Shown here one piece after another: positions 8,314 through 16,514 of a stretch of 64,000 nucleotides of DNA (its first letter is position 1; each line of letters opens with the position of its first letter). Origin of the DNA: MAG-120531 sp963934855 (GTDB lineage Bacteria > Bacteroidota > Bacteroidia > Flavobacteriales > Flavobacteriaceae); NCBI GenBank assembly GCA_963934855.1, contig CAWWAC010000005.1:1-64000 (forward strand). The letters are read 5' to 3'. The notes beneath the pieces were generated by a model. The model was given only the letters and a program-made list of their open reading frames with translations. It did no database searches and was not told the origin of the DNA. Both the position numbers and the translations under genes were made by a program.

Positions 8314-8682
8314 ATGAGCACATTCACTATATTTTTAATACTAATTATTATTGTTAGCGTTTTATTGATGCTTGTTATTATGGTACAAAATCCAAAAGGA
8401 GGAGGATTATCTTCTTCATTAGGGGGTGGTTCTAGCCAAGTAGTTGGAGGTGTAAAAAAGACAGGTGATTTCTTAGACAAGAGTACATGGACCTTAGCTA
8501 CGCTGCTAATAGTTTTAATTTTGTTGTCTAATGTAGCCCTCAAAGGTAATTTTGCTGCAACCGATTCTAAATTATTGAATTCAGATATTAAAACAGAAGC
8601 CCCTGAGGTATTGCCAACAGAGGTTCCTTCAGAAGTTCCAGTAGAAACCTTAGAGGTTCCAGCTAAAGACACAGAAAAATAA
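8314..8682 (+). CDS. secG: Preprotein translocase subunit SecG
   Basis: SecG is the small accessory subunit of the SecYEG channel. The 122-residue protein shows the family layout: a first membrane helix, then a conserved loop with VQNPKGGGLSSSLGGG, then a second membrane helix. A Glu/Pro/Val-rich C-terminal tail follows, as in Bacteroidota. It is the last gene before a strong terminator. The start lies four bases after the TPR gene stop. Confidence 0.95.
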   Translation: MSTFTIFLILIIIVSVLLMLVIMVQNPKGGGLSSSLGGGSSQVVGGVKKTGDFLDKSTWTLATLLIVLILLSNVALKGNFAATDSKLLNSDIKTEAPEVLPTEVPSEVPVETLEVPAKDTEK

Positions 8683-8700
8683 AGGGTCTATACTTTTATA

Positions 8701-8737
8701 AAAAATGCCAGCTTATGACAAGCTGGCATTTTTTTTT
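8701..8737 (+). terminator. Intrinsic terminator after secG
   Basis: A 14-bp perfect stem (8701-8714 with 8720-8733) encloses the loop ATGAC and runs into a T tract up to 8737. It ends the miaB-secG run and separates it from groESL. Confidence 0.92.
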
Positions 8738-8777
8738 GCACATATGTCAGTAAAATAAATTGGCACAATTTATGGTA
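8738..8777 (+). promoter_or_regulatory. groESL promoter region with ATGTCA half-site and TGGCAC element
   Basis: There is no TAnnTTTG box here. Instead the region holds GCACATATGTCA at 8738-8749, which shares a half-site with the miaB palindrome. It also holds TGGCAC-N6-TGG at 8761-8775, 44 bases before the groES ATG. The two GG pairs are ten bases apart, as in sigma54 promoters (GG-N10-GC), but the downstream pair is GG instead of GC. A sigma54-like or heat-shock-specific promoter is possible; this is inference. Confidence 0.3.
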
Positions 8778-8818
8778 TTAATAAAGAGTTAAAAATAAAT
8801 TATTTAAATAATCATATT

Positions 8819-9097
8819 ATGGCTAAAATTAATATTAAACCATTAGCAGACAGAGTTCTAATAGCCCCTATGGCTGCAGAAACGCAAACAGCTTCTGGAA
8901 TTTACATCCCAGATACTGCTAAAGAAAAACCTCAGAACGGAAAAGTAGTAGCAGTAGGACCAGGCACAAAAGATGATAAAATGACTGTAAAAGTAGGGGA
9001 TACCGTGCTTTACGGAAAGTATGCAGGCACTGAGCTAAAACTAGAAGGTGTAGACTATATGATGATGCGTGAAAGCGACATTTTAGCAATTGTTTAA
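8819..9097 (+). CDS. groES: Co-chaperonin GroES
   Basis: GroES is the heptameric lid of the GroEL folding chamber. The 92-residue protein has the normal length and family landmarks: KPLADRVLIAP at the N-terminus, a mobile loop around ETQTASGIYIPD, and the closing VDYMMMRESDILAIV. It is followed after 20 bases by groEL in the usual bicistronic order. Confidence 0.98.
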   Translation: MAKINIKPLADRVLIAPMAAETQTASGIYIPDTAKEKPQNGKVVAVGPGTKDDKMTVKVGDTVLYGKYAGTELKLEGVDYMMMRESDILAIV

Positions 9098-9117
9098 TTA
9101 TTTAACAGAAAAAGATC

Positions 9118-10749
9118 ATGGCAAAAGAAATTAAATTTGATATTGACGCAAGAGACGGCTTAAAAAGAGGCGTAGATGCACTTGCAAATGCAGTAAAAGT
9201 AACCTTAGGTCCAAAGGGAAGAAACGTTATTATTAACAAATCATTTGGCCCGCCTCAGGTAACCAAAGACGGTGTTACGGTAGCAAAGGAAATAGAATTA
9301 TCAGACCCATTAGAAAATATGGGTGCACAAATGGTAAAAGAAGTAGCCTCAAAAACCAATGATTTGGCGGGAGATGGAACCACTACAGCTACCGTGCTAG
9401 CCCAAGCCATTGTAAAAGAAGGCTTAAAGAATGTGGCGGCGGGTGCTAATCCTATGGATTTAAAAAGGGGTATTGACAAGGCAGTAGAAGCCATAGTTGA
9501 AGATTTGGCCAAGCAAGCAAAAAAAGTAGGAGATTCTTCAGATAAAATTAAGCAAGTAGCTTCTATTTCTGCTAATAATGATGAAACCATTGGAGATTTA
9601 ATTGCTCAGGCTTTCGGTAAAGTTGGAAAAGAAGGAGTTATTACTGTTGAGGAAGCCAAAGGAACAGATACTTATGTAGATGTTGTAGAAGGCATGCAAT
9701 TTGACAGAGGATATCTCTCTCCATATTTTGTTACAGATTCTGAAAAGATGTTAGTAGAATTAGAAAATCCGTATGTCTTATTATTTGACAAGAAAATTTC
9801 TGCTATGAAAGATTTACTTCCTGTTCTAGAACCAGTAGCTCAGTCAGGAAAACCTTTGTTAATTATTGCAGAGGACGTAGATGGTGAAGCATTGGCTACT
9901 CTAGTGGTAAATAAACTAAGAGGATCTCTTAAAATTGCCGCAGTAAAAGCGCCAGGATTTGGAGACAGAAGAAAGGCTATGTTAGAAGATATTGCCATTC
10001 TTACTGGTGGAACTGTAATCTCTGAAGAGAGAGGTTTTTCTTTAGAGAATGTTGCCCTTGACATGCTAGGAAGCTGTGAAAAAATATCTATAGACAAAGA
10101 CAATACCACTATTGTAAATGGTTCTGGAGAAGCAGGTCTTATTAAAACAAGAGTAAACCAGATTAAAGCGCAAATAGAAAGCACTACTTCTGACTACGAT
10201 CGCGAAAAACTTCAAGAACGCCTTGCTAAATTAGCAGGAGGAGTAGCAGTTCTATACGTAGGGGCCGCTTCTGAAGTAGAAATGAAAGAGAAAAAAGACA
10301 GAGTAGATGACGCCCTTCACGCTACAAGAGCAGCAGTAGAAGAAGGAATAGTTGCAGGTGGTGGTGTAGCGCTTGTTAGAGCTAAGGCAGTTCTTGTGAA
10401 TGTAAAGGCACTAAACGCAGATGAGGAAACAGGTATTCAAATTGTAGCTAGAGCCATTGAAGCACCCCTCAGAACCATTGTAGAAAATGCAGGCGGAGAA
10501 GGATCCGTAGTAGTTTCTAAAGTATTAGAAGGAAAAGGTGATTTTGGTTATGATGCCAAAACTGAAATTTACACAAACATGATTAAAGCAGGTATTATAG
10601 ACCCTAAGAAAGTGACCAGAGTAGCCCTTGAAAATGCGGCTTCTGTAGCAGGTATGATCTTAACTACTGAGTGTGCTTTAATAGATATTAAAGAAGAATC
10701 TCCATCTGGATCCTCTATGGGAGGTGGTGGAATGCCAGGCATGATGTAA
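9118..10749 (+). CDS. groEL: Chaperonin GroEL
   Basis: GroEL is the ATP-driven chaperonin of two seven-membered rings. At 543 residues it is full length. Visible landmarks are KVTLGPKGRNV and the nucleotide-binding GDGTTTATVLAQ near the N-terminus, the apical domain in the middle, and the terminal Gly-Met repeat GGGGMPGMM. A strong terminator follows directly, so groES-groEL is a two-gene operon. Confidence 0.99.
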   Translation: MAKEIKFDIDARDGLKRGVDALANAVKVTLGPKGRNVIINKSFGPPQVTKDGVTVAKEIELSDPLENMGAQMVKEVASKTNDLAGDGTTTATVLAQAIVKEGLKNVAAGANPMDLKRGIDKAVEAIVEDLAKQAKKVGDSSDKIKQVASISANNDETIGDLIAQAFGKVGKEGVITVEEAKGTDTYVDVVEGMQFDRGYLSPYFVTDSEKMLVELENPYVLLFDKKISAMKDLLPVLEPVAQSGKPLLIIAEDVDGEALATLVVNKLRGSLKIAAVKAPGFGDRRKAMLEDIAILTGGTVISEERGFSLENVALDMLGSCEKISIDKDNTTIVNGSGEAGLIKTRVNQIKAQIESTTSDYDREKLQERLAKLAGGVAVLYVGAASEVEMKEKKDRVDDALHATRAAVEEGIVAGGGVALVRAKAVLVNVKALNADEETGIQIVARAIEAPLRTIVENAGGEGSVVVSKVLEGKGDFGYDAKTEIYTNMIKAGIIDPKKVTRVALENAASVAGMILTTECALIDIKEESPSGSSMGGGGMPGMM

Positions 10750-10764
10750 GACTCAATACCATAT

Positions 10765-10800
10765 AAAAACCCCCTTTAGAATTCTAAAGGGGGTTTTTTT
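10765..10800. terminator. Bidirectional terminator between groEL and the HMA/MauE gene
   Basis: A perfect 34-base palindrome (10765-10798) has five A, five C, TTTAGAA and its mirror, ending in a T tract. The A run on the left and T run on the right allow it to work on both strands, which fits its place between convergent genes. Confidence 0.93.
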
Positions 10801-10818
10801 TACGACTATTTTTAAGCC

Positions 10819-11649
10819 CTAAAATAACATCCAAAGTGCCATTAAAATCATAATGGTATTCTCTATAAACGTAGCCTGCGTCATAGGAAGTTTAAGGGCT
10901 GTACCTAAACACGCACATTGAATCTTACGCTTGCTTAACAAAGATTGCACCACCCCTACAGTAGTGAGTCCTAAAATGACTAAAGTAATTACCAATGCCA
11001 CAGGAACAAATATTCTAAGCAAGAGCAATATTCCTAATCCCAGTTCTATAAAAGGATATATTTTTGCATAAAAAGCCCATTTTTTAGCCAGAGGATCATA
11101 CATTGAAAAACTAGCTGGAAAGCCTTTTAAATCTAGTAATTTAAAGAAACTAAAGACCATAAAAAACAAGGCCATAAAATCTAACATAACCTCTGAAACA
11201 ACTTCATTAAGAGATTCATTTACAAGCGCTTCCCAGTGAGTCAGTAGTACCCCTCCAATAATAAAACAAAATATTAAAAAGAGCGGTCTAAGTTGTTTCC
11301 AAGGATTTTGACTTTGAAAAGCCGATGTCTGTCCTACTTCACTGTCTAATATTGTGGAGACATCTATAGGTTCTGGTACAGCCTTGCCTTTTAAGGTTTT
11401 TCCCACTACATTTTTTCCTTTAGAAGAAGCTTCAAAAACGCCTTGAGCAGACTCTGAAATAGAATACTTAGCGCCAAGAGCCTTTGCTAAAATAGTTATA
11501 GATAACGGTTTTTCACTTTGAATAAAAGCCTGCCCAGGTGTTAAGTTTACCAAAACATCTGCAACCCCGTTTTGGGCTTCAAGTGTTTTTTTTACATATC
11601 CCACACAGCCCGTGCAGGTCATTCCATCTATTTTAAGAGTAGTAACCAT
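10819..11649 (-). CDS. HMA-domain protein fused to a MauE/DoxX-like membrane domain
   Basis: The start is set at the ATG giving MVTTLKIDGMTCTGC, since the HMA fold begins there. Residues 1-70 form a heavy-metal-associated domain with the copper-type GMTCTGC motif (Cys12, Cys15). A linker follows, then four or so membrane helices of the MauE/DoxX type, which end with CACLGTALKLPM, a Cys-x-Cys pair typical of Bacteroidota MauE-like proteins. MauE in methylotrophs helps disulfide formation in methylamine dehydrogenase; here no such substrate is seen. A role in copper handling or thiol redox at the membrane is inference. It converges on groEL. Confidence 0.72.
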   Translation of the reverse strand: MVTTLKIDGMTCTGCVGYVKKTLEAQNGVADVLVNLTPGQAFIQSEKPLSITILAKALGAKYSISESAQGVFEASSKGKNVVGKTLKGKAVPEPIDVSTILDSEVGQTSAFQSQNPWKQLRPLFLIFCFIIGGVLLTHWEALVNESLNEVVSEVMLDFMALFFMVFSFFKLLDLKGFPASFSMYDPLAKKWAFYAKIYPFIELGLGILLLLRIFVPVALVITLVILGLTTVGVVQSLLSKRKIQCACLGTALKLPMTQATFIENTIMILMALWMLF

Positions 11650-11960
11650 AAAGCTTGTTTTAATGATCAAAATAATAAAGGTTCATTTGGCTTTTTTTAT
11701 AATCTACTATATAAAGCGTGTCATTCATTACCAAAGCGTCTATTGGCTTTTCAAAGTCCTATTCTAATAGCTGAGCCAATTGGCAGTCTTGAAAAAATAC
11801 CAAAACTCTTTGGTTTTCGATATCTGTTTTTTATAAATAAAAATAAGTGAATGAGCCATATAGGAACTAAAAATGAGTAGATTTTTTTCACCTTGTAAAA
11901 TTACAATATTATCCTTAAAAGAGTGTATTTTTGTACTCATAACTAAGAATTTACTAGACC
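11650..11960. other. 311-base intergenic region without a recognised gene
   Basis: This gap separates divergently transcribed genes. It holds several small inverted repeats: GCCAATTGGC at 11775-11784, and a weak hairpin with ACCAAA/TTTGGT arms at 11799-11814 followed by a short T run. A TAnnTTTG box lies near the right end. Open frames here do not resemble a protein family. I see no RNA gene. Confidence 0.5.
11926..11933 (+). promoter_or_regulatory. -7 promoter box for the GAF-domain gene
   Basis: TATTTTTG matches TAnnTTTG and lies 27 bases before the ATG. The nearest upstream TTG (11893-11895) is 30 bases away, longer than usual. Confidence 0.45.
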
Positions 11961-12410
11961 ATGTTTAAAGCTTTATACTCAAAAATAGACACTATTGTTT
12001 CTAGTGCTCTTGACAGAGATGCTAAATTAAAAACCATCTGCAGCTTCTTAGAGAAAAATGTGCCTCACTACAACTGGGTAGGTTTCTATTTTAGGAATGG
12101 TGACCGTGAAGAATTAAAACTAGGTCCTTATGTGGGAGCTCCTACAGAACACACTATCATACCTTTTGGAAAAGGAATTTGTGGTCAAGTGGCAGTGAGC
12201 AATCAAAATTTTGTAGTGCCAGACGTGAAAGCGCAGGACAATTATATTGCCTGTAGCATTTCTGTGAAGTCAGAAATTGTAATTCCCATTTTTGTAAAGG
12301 GTGAAAATGTGGGGCAAATAGATATTGACTCTGAAACCATTAACCCTTTTACTAAAGAAGACGAAGATTTTTTAGAATACATCTGCAATAGAGTTTCCCA
12401 TTTTCTTTAA
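11961..12410 (+). CDS. msrC: GAF-type free methionine-(R)-sulfoxide reductase
   Basis: This 149-residue single GAF domain matches the free-Met-R-sulfoxide reductase family, which reduces methionine sulfoxide not bound in protein. The motifs GKGICG (Cys74) and DNYIACS (Cys98), followed by SEIVIPI, align with Cys94 and Cys118 of the E. coli enzyme with a constant offset of 20. The position matching E. coli Cys84, the usual resolving cysteine, is His64 here. The catalytic cysteine (Cys98) is kept, so activity is plausible with Cys74 or an external thiol as resolver; this is inference. It stands alone upstream of purH. Confidence 0.8.
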   Translation: MFKALYSKIDTIVSSALDRDAKLKTICSFLEKNVPHYNWVGFYFRNGDREELKLGPYVGAPTEHTIIPFGKGICGQVAVSNQNFVVPDVKAQDNYIACSISVKSEIVIPIFVKGENVGQIDIDSETINPFTKEDEDFLEYICNRVSHFL

Positions 12411-12461
12411 AACTTTCTGTGATTGTTTATAATCTAGCCCTGTATGTCTTGTAAAATGCGC

Positions 12462-12469
12462 TATTTTTG
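12462..12469 (+). promoter_or_regulatory. -7 promoter box for purH
   Basis: TATTTTTG matches TAnnTTTG, 45 bases before the purH ATG. No purine riboswitch aptamer is recognisable in the leader. Confidence 0.45.
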
Positions 12470-12514
12470 CTTCTTATTTTAAATTGCATACACCCTTTTT
12501 AATTTTCTAAAATT

Positions 12515-14047
12515 ATGAGTACCACAAAAAAAGCCTCTGGAGCCCTTATTTCTGTTTTCCACAAGGAAGGTCTAGAGCCTATTGTTCAAAAATTACATGA
12601 ACAGGGTGTGACCATTTACTCTACAGGTGGTACCGAAACTTTTATTAAAGAGCTGGGCATTCCTGTAGTAGCTGTAGAGGAACTCACTAATTTCCCCTCT
12701 ATATTAGGTGGCCGTGTAAAAACCCTTCATCCAAAGGTGTTTGGAGGTATTTTAAATAGACAAGAGCAGTCAGGAGATCAGGAGCAAATGACTCAGTATG
12801 GGATTCCTCAGCTAGACATAGTGATTGTAGATCTATACCCCTTTGAAAAAACAGTTAGCAGTGGTGCTTCTGAACAGGAGATTATAGAAAAAATAGATAT
12901 CGGCGGAATTTCTCTGATTAGAGCAGCCGCTAAAAATTTTAAAGATGTTATATGCGTCTCAAATATTGAAGACTATGGAGACTTTTTAGAAATTCTAAAA
13001 ACCGCTGATGGCTTCACTTCTTTAGAGCAAAGAAAAGATTTTGCTGGCAGAGCTTTTAATACCTCTTCTCATTATGACACCGCTATTTTTAATTATTTTA
13101 ATGGAGGTGAAAATTTATCTCAACTAAAAATATCAAATAAGAATGGGCTGGAACTTCGCTATGGAGAGAACCCACATCAAAAAGGAATGTTTTTTGGAGA
13201 TTTTGAGGCCATGTTTACCAAGCTTCACGGAAAAGAATTATCCTATAATAATTTATTAGATGTAGACGCTGCAGTGCAGCTTATGGGTGAGTTTACACAG
13301 GACGCTCCTACATTTGCTATCTTAAAACACAACAATGCCTGTGGGCTAGCCACTAGGGATACCCTAGTAGCTGCCTACAAAGACGCCCTAGCGGGCGACC
13401 CCGTGTCTGCCTTTGGCGGAGTGCTTATTTGCAATCGCCCTATAAATTTAGCTACCGCTACTGAAATTCATAAATTATTTTGTGAAGTAGTCATTGCACC
13501 CAGCTTTGAGAAAGATGCACAGGCCCTCCTGCAGGAAAAGAAAAACAGAATTCTACTTGTACAAAATAAAGTAATACTACCAAAAACACAACTTAGAAGT
13601 TGTTTAAACGGATTCTTACTTCAAGAAAAAGATGGCATTACAGACGCTTTAAATGACTTGCAATACGTGACGGATACTAAACCAAATGCAGCAGCCATTG
13701 AGGACTTAATATTTGCTTCTAAACTTTGTAAGCAAACCAAATCTAATACTATTGTACTGGCTAAAAACAAACAATTATTAGCTAGTGGCACAGGGCAAAC
13801 CTCTAGAGTAGACGCTTTAAACCAAGCCATTCATAAGGCCGGTAGTTTTAATTTTGATCTTTCTGGTGCTGTTATGGCCAGCGATGCATTCTTCCCATTT
13901 CCTGACTGTGTAGAAATTGCTGGAAATGCAGGTATTTCTAGTGTAATACAACCAGGTGGCTCTATAAAAGACACACTGAGTATAGACTATTGCAATAAAA
14001 ACAAAATAGCGATGGTACTCACAGGTACCCGCCATTTTAAACATTAA
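12515..14047 (+). CDS. purH: Bifunctional AICAR transformylase/IMP cyclohydrolase
   Basis: PurH catalyses the last two steps of IMP synthesis: formylation of AICAR by 10-formyl-THF and ring closure to IMP. The 510-residue protein has an N-terminal MGS-like cyclohydrolase domain (ALISVFHKEGL, YSTGGTETFI, LGGRVKTLHPKVFGG) and a C-terminal transformylase domain with the catalytic KHNNACGLA block. The C-terminus TGTRHFKH is the standard family end. It appears monocistronic, with its own promoter; mreB follows after 54 bases. Confidence 0.98.
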   Translation: MSTTKKASGALISVFHKEGLEPIVQKLHEQGVTIYSTGGTETFIKELGIPVVAVEELTNFPSILGGRVKTLHPKVFGGILNRQEQSGDQEQMTQYGIPQLDIVIVDLYPFEKTVSSGASEQEIIEKIDIGGISLIRAAAKNFKDVICVSNIEDYGDFLEILKTADGFTSLEQRKDFAGRAFNTSSHYDTAIFNYFNGGENLSQLKISNKNGLELRYGENPHQKGMFFGDFEAMFTKLHGKELSYNNLLDVDAAVQLMGEFTQDAPTFAILKHNNACGLATRDTLVAAYKDALAGDPVSAFGGVLICNRPINLATATEIHKLFCEVVIAPSFEKDAQALLQEKKNRILLVQNKVILPKTQLRSCLNGFLLQEKDGITDALNDLQYVTDTKPNAAAIEDLIFASKLCKQTKSNTIVLAKNKQLLASGTGQTSRVDALNQAIHKAGSFNFDLSGAVMASDAFFPFPDCVEIAGNAGISSVIQPGGSIKDTLSIDYCNKNKIAMVLTGTRHFKH

Positions 14048-14053
14048 TTTTAT

Positions 14054-14072
14054 TATATTCGTTACTACGAAT
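14054..14072 (+). promoter_or_regulatory. Small hairpin and near-consensus promoter box between purH and mreB
   Basis: TATATTCG (14054-14061) differs from TAnnTTTG at one base and overlaps a perfect 6-bp hairpin, ATTCGT-TACT-ACGAAT (14057-14072). The hairpin lacks a T run and is a poor terminator. The box may start mreB transcription 41 bases before its ATG. Confidence 0.3.
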
Positions 14073-14101
14073 TTACAAAATCTACTTAAACAAAGAAACT
14101 A

Positions 14102-15130
14102 ATGGGGTTTTTTGATTTTTTAACCGAAGATATAGCCATAGATTTAGGAACCGCTAACACCTTAATTATTCACAATGACAAAGTAGTTGTGGACTGCCCG
14201 TCTATTGTGGCTAGAGACCGTATTACAGGTAAAATTATTGCAGTGGGACGAGAAGCCCAACTCATGCAAGGAAAAACCCATGAAAACATAAAAACAATTA
14301 GACCTTTAAAAGATGGTGTGATTGCAGATTTTGATGCTTCAGAAAAGATGATCAATATGTTCATCAAAAATATTCCCGCTTTAAAAAAGAAGCTATTCCC
14401 TCCAGCCCTTAGAATGGTAATTTGTATTCCATCTGGAATTACAGAAGTAGAAATGAGAGCCGTTAGGGAATCTGCAGAAAGAGTGAATGGAAAAGAAGTA
14501 TACCTCATCCATGAACCTATGGCTGCAGCTATTGGAATTGGAATTGACATCATGGAACCAAAAGGAAATATGATTATAGACATAGGTGGGGGAACTACAG
14601 AAATTGCGGTAATAGCCCTTGGAGGTATTATTTGTGACAAATCTGTAAAAATTGCTGGAGATGTTTTCACCAATGACATTATCTATTATATGCGTACCCA
14701 ACACAATTTATATGTGGGAGAGAGTACGGCAGAAAATATAAAAATTTCAATTGGTGCTGCCACAGAAGATCTTCAAAGCCCCCCCGACGATTTCTCTGTT
14801 CAGGGAAGAGACCTGCTTTCAGGGAAACCAAAACAAGTACAGGTCACCTATAGAGAAGTGGCAAAAGCTTTAGACAAATCCATACTACGTATTGAAGACG
14901 CCGTTATGGAAACCCTGTCAAACACACCACCAGAATTAGCAGCAGATATTTATAATACTGGTATTTTTCTTGCAGGTGGTGGCTCTATGCTTAGAGGTTT
15001 AGATAAAAGATTGTCTTTAAAAACAGATTTACCAGTGTATATTGCAGAAGACCCTTTAAGAGCTGTTGTAAGAGGTACTGGAATTGCTTTAAAGAATTTA
15101 GAAAAATTCAAAAGTATTTTAATGAAATAG
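14102..15130 (+). CDS. mreB: Rod shape-determining actin homologue MreB
   Basis: MreB forms membrane-bound filaments that orient the elongation peptidoglycan machinery. The 342-residue protein shows the actin-fold phosphate-1 motif IDLGTANT, the phosphate-2 motif IDIGGGTTEIAV and the adenosine motif FLAGGGSMLRGL. The N-terminal MGFFDFLTEDI is the usual amphipathic membrane anchor. It starts the operon mreB-mreC-mreD-mrdA-rodA. Confidence 0.97.
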   Translation: MGFFDFLTEDIAIDLGTANTLIIHNDKVVVDCPSIVARDRITGKIIAVGREAQLMQGKTHENIKTIRPLKDGVIADFDASEKMINMFIKNIPALKKKLFPPALRMVICIPSGITEVEMRAVRESAERVNGKEVYLIHEPMAAAIGIGIDIMEPKGNMIIDIGGGTTEIAVIALGGIICDKSVKIAGDVFTNDIIYYMRTQHNLYVGESTAENIKISIGAATEDLQSPPDDFSVQGRDLLSGKPKQVQVTYREVAKALDKSILRIEDAVMETLSNTPPELAADIYNTGIFLAGGGSMLRGLDKRLSLKTDLPVYIAEDPLRAVVRGTGIALKNLEKFKSILMK

Positions 15131-15160
15131 CGATAGGCTAAATTTTGAAACAAAAATACC

Positions 15161-16012
15161 ATGCGGCGCATATTAGATTTTCTTCTTGGTAATAGAGTGC
15201 GTTTGCTTTTTTGGTTTTATATGGTTTTAGCTTTGGTACTCACTGTAAATAACAACCTTTTCTATAAATCTAGCTTTTTAAATACTAGCAATGAGTTGAG
15301 TGGTAACATTCACTTGTTTTTTAGCGGTATTGGCGATTACTTTTCTCTAAAATCAGAGAATGAGTTTCTACAAGAACAGAATAGGATTTTTCAAGAAAGA
15401 TGGGCCAATTCAATACCAGAACTAAAGAATTCTTTGCCTGTTTTTGACAATCCTAAAACCTCAGAAGACTCCTTGTATATTTTCCCTATAAGATACACTT
15501 ATACCAGCGGTAAGATTATAAAAAACAGCTACAACGGCATAAACAACTACCTTACCCTTTCTCTTGGAAAACAAGACAGCATTCACCAAGATATGGGAGT
15601 AGTAAATGACAAAGGTATTATTGGAATAGTAGAGAGGAGTGGCACTGCGTTTTCTACAGTTCAGAGTATTCTTCATAGCAAATCCAAAATAAATGCAAAA
15701 ATAAAAGGATCTAACTATTTTGGCTCTCTAGTTTGGAATGGGAAAAATCCCAATATAGTTCAACTCACAGATTTACCAAACTTAGCGCCTATCAAAAAAG
15801 GAGACACCATAATTACAGGTGGTATGTCTAGTATTTTTCCTGAATCAATTCCTATTGGAGTTATTTCAGATATTGGCCTTACGGAAGCTAAAAATTATTA
15901 TGTTTTACAAATAGCATTATTTAATAAAATGCAAGATATTGGTGTTGTATATGTAATTAAAAATTTTAACAGTACTGCCATAAAAGCCATTGAAGAAATA
16001 GAAAATGAATAA
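15161..16012 (+). CDS. mreC: Rod shape-determining protein MreC
   Basis: MreC is the periplasmic scaffold of the elongasome, anchored by one N-terminal helix. The 283-residue protein has a membrane segment at about 12-32, a coiled-coil stretch (SENEFLQEQNRIFQERW) and the beta-rich domain with GIIGIVERSGTAFSTVQSI and GDTIITGGMSSIFPESIPIG. It overlaps mreD by eight bases, which suggests translational coupling. Confidence 0.93.
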   Translation: MRRILDFLLGNRVRLLFWFYMVLALVLTVNNNLFYKSSFLNTSNELSGNIHLFFSGIGDYFSLKSENEFLQEQNRIFQERWANSIPELKNSLPVFDNPKTSEDSLYIFPIRYTYTSGKIIKNSYNGINNYLTLSLGKQDSIHQDMGVVNDKGIIGIVERSGTAFSTVQSILHSKSKINAKIKGSNYFGSLVWNGKNPNIVQLTDLPNLAPIKKGDTIITGGMSSIFPESIPIGVISDIGLTEAKNYYVLQIALFNKMQDIGVVYVIKNFNSTAIKAIEEIENE

Positions 16013-16514
16013 AGACTTACCCCTATTTCTGATTTTACGAATCTCAATATTAATTGTGACTCAAGTATTTCTGTTTAGCAAAATTTCTTTGTTTGGGTTT
16101 ATCACTCCTATGGTGTACGTAATTTTCTTTTATGTGTATCCCACCCACAAAAATAGAAGTGTCTTACTAACTGTTAGTTTTTTAATGGGTATTATTCTTG
16201 ATGTCTTTTTAGACAGTCTAGCCATTCACACCATTTGTCTCATGAGTATGGCTTTTTTAAGACCTAAAATTATGAGATTTATCTTTGGACTAAATTATGA
16301 ATTAATAAGTTTTAGAATTCAAAAAACACCCAAGCAACAACGTTATACTTTCTTATTAATCGTAGTGCTCGTGCATCATTTTTTATATTTTAGCATAGAA
16401 GCTTTTAGTATAAGTCTCATAGGGCTCATATTGGAAAAAGTATTTTTAACCTCAATAGCTACCTTTGTACTAAGTGTTTTAATTCTGTCTCTTTTTACTA
16501 CTAAAAAAGCATGA
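16005..16514 (+). CDS. mreD: Rod shape-determining protein MreD
   Basis: The 169-residue protein is almost wholly hydrophobic with five or so membrane helices, as expected for MreD, the integral membrane partner of MreC. Family landmarks are few: FGFITPMVYVIFFYVYP and a GIILDVFLDSLAIH stretch. The call rests on composition and its place between mreC and mrdA, overlapping both. Confidence 0.9.
   Translation: MNKDLPLFLILRISILIVTQVFLFSKISLFGFITPMVYVIFFYVYPTHKNRSVLLTVSFLMGIILDVFLDSLAIHTICLMSMAFLRPKIMRFIFGLNYELISFRIQKTPKQQRYTFLLIVVLVHHFLYFSIEAFSISLIGLILEKVFLTSIATFVLSVLILSLFTTKKA

Noticed and set aside
11765..11818. Small inverted repeats in the gap upstream of the GAF gene as an RNA gene
   Set aside because: Stems are short and A/T-rich with no consistent fold, so a structured RNA cannot be supported.
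11572..11850. 92-codon plus-strand open frame reaching into the gap upstream of the GAF gene
   Set aside because: Its first part is antisense to the HMA/MauE gene, and its composition is Phe/Lys/Asn-rich with no family pattern. It looks like a chance frame in A/T-rich DNA.
12411..12514. Possible purine riboswitch upstream of purH
   Set aside because: The leader is only about 45 bases after the -7 box and has no three-way junction or conserved loop sequences of known purine aptamers.
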